A stretch of DNA of 64,000 nucleotides from Anaerocolumna sp. AGMB13025. GTDB lineage: Bacteria > Bacillota > Clostridia > Lachnospirales > Lachnospiraceae. Both the position numbers and the translations under genes were made by a program. This document shows positions 45,878 to 54,601 of the stretch, piece by piece. Every line of letters starts with the position of its first letter. Within the stretch, counting starts at the first letter, position 1. The DNA lies in contig NZ_CP121445.1 in the NCBI RefSeq assembly GCF_029689925.1, positions 4,696,501 to 4,760,500 of the forward strand. Reading direction: 5' to 3'. The notes beneath the pieces are model-generated. The model made no database searches, was not told the origin of the DNA, and was given only the letters and a program-made list of their open reading frames with translations.

Positions 45878-46762
45878 TTAACCCTGGCAGATTGTTCGCG
45901 CATATTTTCTTTCTGAATCTTCTACTACCCTGACACTTCCAGCTTTTATCATCTGTTCTATTCTGGAAGCATACCACCAATCACCGATACCTATCGGATA
46001 AAACCCTAAGATATCGCCAATAATCCTAGCTTCCTTGACAGGCTTTACCGAAAGGCGTTTTCTAATCAAAAAATCATAAAAATCTTCCGGTACGCTTACT
46101 AGTTTTCCATTAATTTCAGCTCTTAGAGGACTATTATCTTTCACTAATTCTACCCATTTATCACCATACAATCTTATATCGGACACCGACAATTTTTTCT
46201 CATATATAAGAAATTGACTGAATTCTTCTTCTGATACTTCACCCCAATTACTATATTCTGTTATTGTGTCTTTCGCAGTCTGTACGTATTCAGGCAGCTT
46301 AACAACAAAGGTATCATTTGAATAATTTCTTAATAAATTACATACATAGTAAAGTCCGCATAAAGAATATGGACTCCTGCTATACCAGATTCGTAGGGGT
46401 TCACCCTTCTTTATAAACCCTTCCAGTCTATTTAATTCATTAATATATTTTTTCCCAGTCATTCTTAGCTCTTCCATTACCTCTGGGTTACTATCCCACC
46501 CATTTTGACTATGCATCGATATGATCAAATCCTGCCGGTATTGACTAACAATAGGTATATCAATATCGCCGATATCCAGCATAAAATCAAGGCAAATTAC
46601 TTCGCTGGAATTACCTGTAATCCACTCCATCTTTTTTCCGTCTAAATGTAAATTCTCTACACCAAAAGCCGAATTATTCTTTCCACCAATAATTTTGGTA
46701 TTACTACTCTTAGCAACCTTCATTGAGGCTGCTTCACTGTCCCCAAATAAAATTTCTATCAT
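45878..46762 (-). CDS. DUF1835/DUF3658 domain protein
   Basis: 294 residues. GEPLRIWYSRSPYSLCGLYYVCNLL near the middle is the DUF1835 hallmark, and WVELVKDNSPLRAEINGKLVSVPEDFYDFLI to the end, with GDWWYASRIEQMI, is the DUF3658 region. Function is not known; the family is widespread in Firmicutes. It lies between the kinase and the RiPP operon and has its own terminator, so it may be a bystander. Confidence 0.85.
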   Translation of the reverse strand: MIEILFGDSEAASMKVAKSSNTKIIGGKNNSAFGVENLHLDGKKMEWITGNSSEVICLDFMLDIGDIDIPIVSQYRQDLIISMHSQNGWDSNPEVMEELRMTGKKYINELNRLEGFIKKGEPLRIWYSRSPYSLCGLYYVCNLLRNYSNDTFVVKLPEYVQTAKDTITEYSNWGEVSEEEFSQFLIYEKKLSVSDIRLYGDKWVELVKDNSPLRAEINGKLVSVPEDFYDFLIRKRLSVKPVKEARIIGDILGFYPIGIGDWWYASRIEQMIKAGSVRVVEDSERKYARTICQG

Positions 46763-46950
46763 TTATGCATCTCCTCATATTTCTATACTATTGTAGTTTG
46801 AAACCTCATTCTGCTGACAGTATATCAGTAAACGGCTGCTTTATCAACCAAACCATGCTAGTGTTCCTCATTTATTAATCCTTCCGTTTGATATCGAAAA
46901 CTTGGTTCAGCTTCTGTACAGACTCATGTGTGATGGTGTGATAAAAAAGT

Positions 46951-47859
46951 TTATAGGAAACGGGATCCATTGATTATGGGAAGCTCAATCTTTATAACAA
47001 AGTAAGTTTCCTCAATATAAGCCGCAATTGTTCCATTCATAACTTTAATTAATTCATAAGCGATGGAAAGTCCTAAGCCCGTCGACTGATGGTCTCCCAA
47101 AGTATCTGCTTTATAAAAGCGGTTGAAAACTTTGTCTGCGTCAATAGAATCACTGTTATGGCATTTATTTTTCACAATAATCTCTACCTGATCAGCAATA
47201 AACATTTCTATGACAATTTGTTCTTTTCCATGATCCAGCGCATTTTTAATAATATTTTGAATAGCCCTCTTCATTGCAGCGCTATTCGCCCATACCATAC
47301 AGTTATCCTCCGGAATTGACACCACAGGTTCAAGCCGCCTGCTTTTAAAATCCTCATAAAAGGAAAAAACTGCTTCATATAAGATTTTATTCATATTGCA
47401 TTCTTCGAAAACGAATTGATAGGTATCGTTTTGCAGCTTCGTATATGTAAATAATTGTTCGAGAATGTCATTCAGGCTGTTTATACGGGAATTAATTATT
47501 TTATGATACCGTTCCTGTTCACTCTCCCCTTCTGCTTCCAGCAATAACTCAAAATATCCCTTTAAAGAGGTAATCGGAGTCCTGATATCATGGGACAGGT
47601 TCATTATGGTTTCTTTTATTTGCTTATCCTTTTTCTTATATTCAAGCTCTGACTGGTGCTGCTTTTTTAAGATATCATTAAGACAATCGGAAAGTTCTGT
47701 AATTTCTTTATAGTTTATATCCTGAGAAATCCTCTTATTGGTTACATTATTTTGAATAAACTTAAGCTGGCGGCAGAAGGATTTAATCTGCCGCCTATAT
47801 AGAATTAAATTTCCAAGGCTAATTACCGTAATCATTACTGATATAATAATAATCCACAT
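46951..47859 (-). CDS. Sensor histidine kinase
   Basis: 302 residues. One N-terminal helix and almost no extracellular part, then HAMP-like/coiled segment, His90 in NLSHDIRTPITSLKGY, N box NIIKNALDHG, F box FNRFYKAD and GLGLSIA. The G1 box is atypical (IIVKNKCHN), as in kinases that work with bacteriocin or antibiotic transporters. It probably phosphorylates the OmpR-type regulator five genes upstream and senses through the membrane or its ABC transporter. TATGGAG precedes the start. Confidence 0.9.
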   Translation of the reverse strand: MWIIIISVMITVISLGNLILYRRQIKSFCRQLKFIQNNVTNKRISQDINYKEITELSDCLNDILKKQHQSELEYKKKDKQIKETIMNLSHDIRTPITSLKGYFELLLEAEGESEQERYHKIINSRINSLNDILEQLFTYTKLQNDTYQFVFEECNMNKILYEAVFSFYEDFKSRRLEPVVSIPEDNCMVWANSAAMKRAIQNIIKNALDHGKEQIVIEMFIADQVEIIVKNKCHNSDSIDADKVFNRFYKADTLGDHQSTGLGLSIAYELIKVMNGTIAAYIEETYFVIKIELPIINGSRFL

Positions 47860-47989
47860 ATTTTCTCCATAAAATCCAACTATGTTTGTTCTCTCTTATT
47901 CATTGTATAAAAGCAAGAAAGCTATAAAATACTGAACATATTATTATCTTATACGATTTATGATAATTTGGGAAGAATAATTTGGAACC

Positions 47990-49261
47990 CTATTCCTTCT
48001 TAAGTTCTTTTATTATTGCTGCCGGATCAATAATATAAGGTGCTTCATACTCCTCTCCTTCATAGCTGCCATGACTGGTTCTTGCCGTTAAAGCTGCCAG
48101 CTTCCAGAATTCCTCGTAGGTAATCTCCGGCTTTACCTGACATGCCAGAGCATAAACTCCGGCAACATAGGGTGCTGCCCAGCTAAGTCCTCCCTCCCGG
48201 TATACCACATAATCCTCTGTACCAGTCGGCGAGGCGGTACAGCGGTAATTCATCGGGACACTGATATTATAGTCCCTTTTCATCTTTTTCATCATATCCG
48301 GTTGTACTGGATTTGGAATTTTAGTATAGGAATTAAAATCATCCGGATCAGATAAGGGGTATTTATCAAGACCAAAGAAGGCCATATTCTCACGCTTGAA
48401 TATGGATGTAGTTATTATTAAAACCCCCTCCTCCTTTGCCCTTTGATAAGCTTCGTTCAAGGGCTTTGAACCAATGCCTTTCTTATAATCTACTCCCCAG
48501 GATATTGATATCACTCGTATTCTTCTTTTTACCGGAAGTGTTTCATTTAAATCCAGCAGTTTATTGATGGCTTCTGCTAGAAGTCCGTAATCATCCAGTA
48601 CTAATTCAAAGTCCTCCGCGATATAATAAAGCTCGGCCTCCGGGGCTACTCCCACACTATTTCCAACTGCTATGGAGGCTACAGCCGCTCCATGCATGGA
48701 AGCATCCTGATCCTTCACTGTAATGCGCTCGGAATAATATTTTAACCGGTCACGGTATTCTATATGGTCCACTAGTAATGGCTGGTCAATAATTGCAATT
48801 CCTACTCCCTTCCCGGTGATACCCTGTTCATGAAGACTTCGGATATGTAAGCCCGGGTTCTTATATAATTCCATTATTTTATCCGGGTCAAAGTTTTCAG
48901 GTAACTTATCCGGCCATACTGTTTTACTGTCAAAGCTTGCCTTAAGCAGTTTACTGTATTCCTTGGTCAGATCACAGGCGGTCAGATCTGTACTTCGTAT
49001 ATCATAAGTATCATGAAATAAATCCGGAAGTTCCTCACGTTTCCCAAACCCATATAGGGAAGAAAAATCGGCGGCGGCAGGATGCCTTTCTATTGTCAGC
49101 TGCTTTGTCTGCACCGGCTGGTCATTTACCGGCTGACTGTTTATTGTCTGACTGTCTACAGACTGCTTCGTATTCTCCCTTCCTTTCTCGGAACAGGCAT
49201 TGACAGTTACGATACATAACAGAACCGATAATACAATTACTACTTTTCTAATCCTACTCAT
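47990..49261 (-). CDS. Subtilisin-like (S8) lipoprotein
   Basis: 423 residues. Lipobox TVNAC with Cys23, then a Gln/Asn/Val-rich low-complexity stretch (30-55), and an S8 catalytic domain with Asp159 (AIIDQP), His190 (SMHGAAVASIAVG) and Ser360 (GGLSWAAPYVAG). The usual oxyanion asparagine is not obvious (TTSIFKREN). It is anchored outside the membrane and follows the immunity-like transporter. It may trim the exported peptide or degrade it as self-protection. CAGGAG precedes the start. Confidence 0.87.
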   Translation of the reverse strand: MSRIRKVVIVLSVLLCIVTVNACSEKGRENTKQSVDSQTINSQPVNDQPVQTKQLTIERHPAAADFSSLYGFGKREELPDLFHDTYDIRSTDLTACDLTKEYSKLLKASFDSKTVWPDKLPENFDPDKIMELYKNPGLHIRSLHEQGITGKGVGIAIIDQPLLVDHIEYRDRLKYYSERITVKDQDASMHGAAVASIAVGNSVGVAPEAELYYIAEDFELVLDDYGLLAEAINKLLDLNETLPVKRRIRVISISWGVDYKKGIGSKPLNEAYQRAKEEGVLIITTSIFKRENMAFFGLDKYPLSDPDDFNSYTKIPNPVQPDMMKKMKRDYNISVPMNYRCTASPTGTEDYVVYREGGLSWAAPYVAGVYALACQVKPEITYEEFWKLAALTARTSHGSYEGEEYEAPYIIDPAAIIKELKKE

Positions 49262-49390
49262 AATATTTCTCCTGTCTGTTTCATTTTTAATCTCAAACGA
49301 ATAAAAATTACTGCACTTTTCTCTTCAACTAGCAGCGTCAATAAAAAGTCTCCATTTTGAAGTTTATCAACTGGTATAACAAACCTTTTA

Positions 49391-50254
49391 TTATTTTACA
49401 TCTCTTTTTTCTATAAACACAGAAGCAACGCTGCTATAAACCAGTATTGCTGCAACAGCAGTAACCAGTACCGTCAGATGGATTTCATCGAAAGAATGAA
49501 TGGCTAATACATGAATATTCCGCACCACCAGATATTGATCCAAATAATGAAATACATTATATCCGGATTTTTTAGCGATGATATCACCTAAGCAGCCTAT
49601 GAATGCAGTAATAATGCCTAAGCTTAGAAAGATGCTGATTATTACCGGCATTATATTATTCTTAAAGACAGCGGATACCAATATCAGTAACATAGAAAAG
49701 GCTATATATAGTAGAAACTTCAGACCAACACACTGTAATCCTGGTAAAGGCATCCCGTAGGAAAAATTATCGAGGAATAGAATAGAACCAAGCTCCGTGG
49801 ATAGAAACAATACAAAAAATTCTACTAATACAAAAATTGAAATAGTAATAAATTGGGCGTAAAGGAGGTGCCGCTTCTTCTTTATGCAGCTCATTATATT
49901 TCTTGTAAATCCACAGCTTTTCTGGACAGTAATAAACAGAACGGTAAAAATTCCTGTAAGAATCATGACAACTGCACCAGAGAGCATAACCGACATCTCC
50001 TCGAACACCGTTATCTTCTCCTTAATCAAATAATTCGCATTATAATTCAATCCTATAAAGTATCTTCCGCCTTCAGGCACGGAAACAACCACCCTGTTTA
50101 ATTGTATTTTACCCCCTTTCTCCATTACCTCCTGCATTCTCTCGTTTAGTAAATAGGCACTGAAAAATCCCGTTATAGCCAAAGTTATTATTATAAAGTA
50201 AAAACTCTTACTTTTTAATAAACGGAACAGTTCCATTTTGATGATATTAAGCAT
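49391..50254 (-). CDS. ABC-2 type permease (immunity-like), second
   Basis: About 287 residues, six helices, starting MLNIIKMELFRLLKSKSFYFII. A large loop after helix 1 (NERMQEVMEKGG...GLNYNANYLI) and the C-terminal SVASVFIEKRDVK resemble the other permease of this set and EpiG/NukG-type immunity subunits. The start is the ATG with GGAGGGG before it, overlapping the ATPase stop by eight bases. It would form a complex with the ATPase and the other permease to expel the peptide from the membrane. Confidence 0.87.
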   Translation of the reverse strand: MLNIIKMELFRLLKSKSFYFIIITLAITGFFSAYLLNERMQEVMEKGGKIQLNRVVVSVPEGGRYFIGLNYNANYLIKEKITVFEEMSVMLSGAVVMILTGIFTVLFITVQKSCGFTRNIMSCIKKKRHLLYAQFITISIFVLVEFFVLFLSTELGSILFLDNFSYGMPLPGLQCVGLKFLLYIAFSMLLILVSAVFKNNIMPVIISIFLSLGIITAFIGCLGDIIAKKSGYNVFHYLDQYLVVRNIHVLAIHSFDEIHLTVLVTAVAAILVYSSVASVFIEKRDVK

Positions 50255-51164
50255 TTTCATCCCCTCCGGTAAGTTCCATAAAATATTTTTCAAGACTTTC
50301 CTTTATCACATTAATAGAATTAACCTTAATACCATTTACAGATAGTTCCATGTTGATATTCCCCATTTCTTCCAGCCTTTCATAAATATAAATTGTTTTT
50401 TCATCAACGACTTTATAATCATGAATATCTAATCCGTCAAGAATAGTACATGCCCGGTCCGGTTCCTCCACTATAATTTCAATCCTTTCATGGCATTTTT
50501 GCATGATTTCCTCTTTTGAAAACTCCTGAAGGAGCTTTCCCTGATGAATGACTCCATAATGAGTGGCAAGTTTTGAAAGTTCTTCTAATATATGGCTTGA
50601 TATAAGTACCGTTATATTCCTTTCCTGATTCAGTTTATGTATGATATCTCTTACCTCGGCTATTCCCTGGGGGTCAAGGCCGTTAATGGGCTCATCCAGG
50701 ACCAGTAAATCCGGTTCTCCGACTAATGCCATACCAATACCCAATCTTTGCTTCATACCAAGGGAAAAGTTTTTAACCTTTTTATTCCCCGTATTATTAA
50801 GTCCCACTATATTTAAAATGTCATTGATATTTTCCTTTTTATATACTCCCATACAGATTGCTTTCAGCTTTAAATTATCAAAGGCGTTATAATTAGGATA
50901 CAGACCTGGTTCCTCTATGAGCATTCCAATCCTGTCATATATCGTATCGATTGCCTTTCCCTGATAACCAAATAATTCTATCGTGCCGTCCGTTGGTGCC
51001 GCCAATCTGGAAATCATCTTCATGAAGGTAGTCTTGCCTGCTCCATTTCTTCCGATTAATCCATAGATAGCTCCCCTCTCAATATGTATGCTGATGTTAT
51101 CAACTGCTTTTTGCTTTTTATATTGCTTTGTCAGATTTATTGTCCTAAGTAAATAATCACCCAT
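50247..51164 (-). CDS. ABC transporter ATPase, BcrA/LanF type
   Basis: 305 residues. Walker A GRNGAGKTTFMKM, Q-loop, signature FSLGMKQRLGIGMAL, Walker B LLVLDEPINGLDP and a C-terminal regulatory tail. The BcrA/SpaF group carries self-immunity to bacitracin and lantibiotics. It lies between two permeases, all with minimal spacing, as in LanFEG sets. TGGAGG precedes the start. Confidence 0.93.
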   Translation of the reverse strand: MGDYLLRTINLTKQYKKQKAVDNISIHIERGAIYGLIGRNGAGKTTFMKMISRLAAPTDGTIELFGYQGKAIDTIYDRIGMLIEEPGLYPNYNAFDNLKLKAICMGVYKKENINDILNIVGLNNTGNKKVKNFSLGMKQRLGIGMALVGEPDLLVLDEPINGLDPQGIAEVRDIIHKLNQERNITVLISSHILEELSKLATHYGVIHQGKLLQEFSKEEIMQKCHERIEIIVEEPDRACTILDGLDIHDYKVVDEKTIYIYERLEEMGNINMELSVNGIKVNSINVIKESLEKYFMELTGGDENA

Positions 51165-51200
51165 TATTAACCTCCAAATGTTTATCAGTTTTATAGCATT

Positions 51201-52067
51201 TTATATATCCCTTTTCTCTATTACTGCAATGCCAAACATGCCATATAATAAAATTGCTGCAATTGATACCCCAAAAGCCCGGATACCGATTCCGTAAGGT
51301 GCATTACCAGACAGAAGTACAATGTTAGGTATCAGGTAATAATTCAGTAAGTTCAGGGGGACGCTGCTATTTATGAATAAAGCGCAATAGTGAAAGATAA
51401 AATAATTAAGTAAAGTACCAAAATTCCAGCAGAAGAAGATATGCAGGATAATACTGATCGGCGCATTTTTCAATGCAGTCACCACAAACAGAACAAGCTC
51501 TGAATAGGCAATATATAGTAGAAACTGCAAGCCCATATACCTTAATTGCTCTATGGATATCCCATGGAATAATTGCTTTATAAAAATCAGCGATGCAAGT
51601 TCTGTTACAAGCAGCAGCACGGCAAATTCCATTAATATGAATACGGATAGGGCAACTATATCTGAAAGAATAATATAACGCCTTTTCTTTATGCAGCTCG
51701 CTATATTTTTCATAAACCCGGAGGTTGTACCACCTATTACAAATATAATAGCAAATACTCCGGTAGATAAAAGGACCAAGGAACTGGATAATAAAACCGA
51801 TGCCTCATCAAAGGCAGTCACCGTATTGGTTCCATTTACCAATAAGCGTGAATCATAATTTATCCCTAAGGGTAAGTTGGGTAAATCAAGCAAATCCCAT
51901 GTTTGTCTCGGTTCAATTACCAGCCTTCCCCGCCCGTCGCTGGAATTTAAACCTTTACTTATGTAAAAAACATTAACCAAGGCCATAATTGCTATCATAA
52001 ATAAAATGATATAACAGCTTTTATTTTTATAAAGCCGATACAGCTCCATTCTTATAACATTAAGCAT
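51201..52067 (-). CDS. ABC-2 type permease (immunity-like), first
   Basis: 288 residues, six helices. It starts MLNVIRMELYRLYKNKSCYIILFM and ends GIAVIEKRDI, so it is homologous to the second permease (MLNIIKMELFRLL...IEKRDVK) and probably arose by duplication. First gene of the immunity-like operon, preceded by GGAGGTGGG and, further up, by three phased 11-bp repeats. Confidence 0.87.
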   Translation of the reverse strand: MLNVIRMELYRLYKNKSCYIILFMIAIMALVNVFYISKGLNSSDGRGRLVIEPRQTWDLLDLPNLPLGINYDSRLLVNGTNTVTAFDEASVLLSSSLVLLSTGVFAIIFVIGGTTSGFMKNIASCIKKRRYIILSDIVALSVFILMEFAVLLLVTELASLIFIKQLFHGISIEQLRYMGLQFLLYIAYSELVLFVVTALKNAPISIILHIFFCWNFGTLLNYFIFHYCALFINSSVPLNLLNYYLIPNIVLLSGNAPYGIGIRAFGVSIAAILLYGMFGIAVIEKRDI

Positions 52068-52172
52068 TTTCCCACCTCCAGACCTGTTATATTTTTTTGA
52101 AACTTATCCATTGATTTTGTGTTACCTCCTTATCGATTTCTATGTGTAAAGTTTAACAGCAACTCTGTAATA

Positions 52173-52205
52173 AATCGCTAAGAAAAGTTTAAGATTTGTT
52201 AAAGA
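52173..52205 (-). promoter_or_regulatory. Candidate response-regulator box (3 x 11 bp)
   Basis: On the minus strand TCTTTAACAAA, TCTTAAACTTT, TCTTAGCGATT in perfect 11-bp phase, like OmpR/PhoB-family direct-repeat sites. It lies 106 bp before the first immunity permease and is followed by an AT-rich -10-like TTATTAC. Confidence 0.7.
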
Positions 52206-52340
52206 TGAAATAATAAGATAAACTAATATTAGATTTCATAAACCGGTGAAGCTGGTTTCACATTCTATTCCTTGGTTATCAGCCAGGAACTTGCAATATG
52301 CAATGGCTGTATAGGAAGATATGGGTACATAAAATAACAA

Positions 52341-52419
52341 AAAGGGTATCTTAACTCCTCCATTCATCAATCGAAAGCGGAGCTTTGATTGATGAAACAA
52401 GGTGTTTAAAATACCCTTT
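52341..52419 (-). terminator. Long terminator hairpin after the response regulator
   Basis: AAAGGGTAT..TTAA outer stem and a second inner stem TTCATCAATCgAAAGC / GCTTTgATTGATGAA; minus strand ends CCCTTTTTGTTATTTT. It separates the regulator from the immunity genes. Confidence 0.85.
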
Positions 52420-52425
52420 GTTCCG

Positions 52426-53100
52426 TCATTGGGAGTTTAGCTTAAAGCCGATTCCCCAAACGGTTTCTATGTATTCTTCCTCAGAGAATTTTTTAAATTT
52501 ATTCCTGATATTGCTGATATGTACATTAACCGTTTTGTCTTCTCCGATAAAGTATTCCTTCCAGGCATAATCATAGATGTCCTGCTTACTGAATACCCTG
52601 TTCGGGTAGGTTAGAAATAACTCAAGTATCAGGAATTCCTGCTTTGTAATATTAACTATCTTATCCCGGATACTGACCTCAAACGTATTCCGGTCAAGTT
52701 TTAAATCCTTACAGGTAAGTACGTTAACGGTCTGATTACCTTCCCTTCTCCTTAGCTGAACCATTACCCGGGCTACCAATTCCCTAAGTTCAAAAGGCTT
52801 TGTGATATAATCGTCAGCACCAAGGGTCAGCAGATCCACCTTAGAGTCAAGTTCGTCCTTGGCTGATATTACTATTACGGGAACCTTAGAAAAGGCTCTG
52901 AATTCTTTCAGAAAACTCTCGCCTGTAAGACCCGGCAGCATTAAATCCAAGAGAATTAAATCATACTGGCCGTTTTTAACGCAAAGACCTGCTTCCGTAC
53001 CTGAAAATGCCTGTTTACATGAGAAACCATTTTTACCAAGAGCTTCTGTTATCATATTATTGATTGGTTCATCATCTTCTACGACTAATATATTCTGCAT
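52426..53100 (-). CDS. OmpR/PhoB-type response regulator
   Basis: 224 residues. Receiver domain with Asp52 as phosphorylation site (LLDLMLPG), conserved VVEDD at the start and the K in ITKPFELREL; C-terminal winged helix (KQEFLILELFLTYPNRVFSKQDIYDYAWKEYF...VHISNIRNKF). It should bind direct repeats and activate the immunity operon and perhaps the RiPP operon. The kinase gene is 4.5 kb downstream, an uncommon split. It is first in the region. Confidence 0.95.
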   Translation of the reverse strand: MQNILVVEDDEPINNMITEALGKNGFSCKQAFSGTEAGLCVKNGQYDLILLDLMLPGLTGESFLKEFRAFSKVPVIVISAKDELDSKVDLLTLGADDYITKPFELRELVARVMVQLRRREGNQTVNVLTCKDLKLDRNTFEVSIRDKIVNITKQEFLILELFLTYPNRVFSKQDIYDYAWKEYFIGEDKTVNVHISNIRNKFKKFSEEEYIETVWGIGFKLNSQ

Positions 53101-53181
53101 TTGCTTACCTCATTTTAAAGCACCTAAAAGCACCTAATATGTTAAATGTCATAATAAACTTAAGCTGTGAGACCCTGTATT

Positions 53182-54393
53182 CTAAAAATAATCCGAGAAA
53201 TACGGGGTCTGCTGTTCGATGGCGTCCTCTAACATATCTACTGTTTCTGCACTACAGGATATCCTTCCGATCTTTTGAAGATAGTCCGGTCTCTTATATC
53301 CAAGCAGCATAGTTGTCATACTCTGGATATCGATTTTATCTGCACTTTTCTCAGTAGTACGGACAACTTCTCCTTTTCCGGCAGCCGTAATCCGCAGGGT
53401 GAAAGTTCCCTGGTTCCAGGATAACATCGGGTCCTCCAAAGTAAAGGTCCACTCCCTGTCGGCGGTATCCGGCTTAAAAGGATACTCTGCAACAAACATT
53501 TCCAAATCCACAATACGTGCCATAAAATACGGAGATATCGTTTCTTTAATATCCGCATCCTCAAGAAGAAAGGCCAGTGGTTCATCCGTATGGATATTAC
53601 CTACTACCTTTGAAATCATGGAAAAGTGAGCACTGATAAAATTCCAGAGTCCGCTGCGGGCTTCTTCATTAATAAATATCATATCCTTAATATGAAAAAC
53701 TTCATCCGATATCCAGTAAAGCACGTATCCATCCGGCTGACCCTCTTCGTTGTAATAAATAGCCGCCATGATATCATCCGTATCCCAAAGCCAATACTCA
53801 TTCCAGGCAAGCTCATTACGAAGCATAGCGCCGTGTGTCTGCATGGCAAAACGTTCGTAGGCTGCTTTTACCTGGTCACTGTCCACTGTAACACGCTCAA
53901 TCTCACCGGTTACCCGCTTATTCTTAGGCAGCTGGTAGTCGTTAATCTCAAAGGTTATTACATCCGATATGATCTCCCAGCCCTTTCTGCGGTAGTAAGG
54001 AATGGAATAAGGGAAAAGAAATGAGATGGACTGCTTTCGCTTCCTCATATTTTCAAGGGTTTTGCATAAAAGTTTATGCATTAATCCCTGCGCGGAATAT
54101 TCCGGATAAGTTCCAACCCCTGTCAATCCCCCCATCTCAAAGGTCCGGTCAAAGATACGCACCTTAAAAGGATACACTGCTACCTGAGAGATTAATTTAT
54201 CACCATCAAACCATCCAAGGACATCTGCCTGTTCCAGCACCGGCGATTTTGCCCGGATAATTTCATCCTCCTCCCAACCGCTTTGATGCAGTTCTCTGTC
54301 GGTTACCTGAAATACATACCGCAGCAGTTGATTATACTGCTCCAGGTGCTCGAGTCCTACTTTCTTCATTTTTAATTGCTTTCTTCTGCTCAT
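53182..54393 (-). CDS. Eis-like GNAT acetyltransferase with SCP2-like C-terminus
   Basis: About 403 residues. Two GNAT-type parts (GGLTGVGTYPEYSAQGLMHKLLCKTLENMRKR has the acetyl-CoA loop) and a C-terminal sterol-carrier-like domain (FTLRITAAGKGEVV...ISCSAETVDMLEDAIE), the three-part layout of Eis. Eis proteins acetylate several amines of aminoglycosides or lysines. The start used has GGGAG upstream; the longest frame would need TTG. Possibly drug resistance, but the real substrate is unknown. Confidence 0.88.
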   Translation of the reverse strand: MSRRKQLKMKKVGLEHLEQYNQLLRYVFQVTDRELHQSGWEEDEIIRAKSPVLEQADVLGWFDGDKLISQVAVYPFKVRIFDRTFEMGGLTGVGTYPEYSAQGLMHKLLCKTLENMRKRKQSISFLFPYSIPYYRRKGWEIISDVITFEINDYQLPKNKRVTGEIERVTVDSDQVKAAYERFAMQTHGAMLRNELAWNEYWLWDTDDIMAAIYYNEEGQPDGYVLYWISDEVFHIKDMIFINEEARSGLWNFISAHFSMISKVVGNIHTDEPLAFLLEDADIKETISPYFMARIVDLEMFVAEYPFKPDTADREWTFTLEDPMLSWNQGTFTLRITAAGKGEVVRTTEKSADKIDIQSMTTMLLGYKRPDYLQKIGRISCSAETVDMLEDAIEQQTPYFSDYF

Positions 54394-54556
54394 ACGAAAC
54401 TCCCATCTTCGTGCCCAGCACGTACTCATTGTCCTGTTAATCTCATTATCCAGCAATATAGTCTAAATCATATCTCTTCATTCCTATTATTCGTTTATAT
54501 TATTCGAGATAAATTTTTATGTTATGATGATTTTTATGTTATGATGATTTTCATAT

Positions 54557-54595
54557 TTTACACCCATTGCATATCCCAGGCTGACCCGGGATATT
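54557..54595 (+). repeat. 39-bp inverted-repeat arm, left of MerR cassette
   Basis: TTTACACCCATTGCATATCC then CAGGCTGACCCGGGATATT. Its inner part is itself palindromic (ATATCCC...GGGATAT). A copy with two mismatches in opposite orientation lies about 1.1 kb away. Confidence 0.8.
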
Positions 54596-54601
54596 CACAC
54601 T

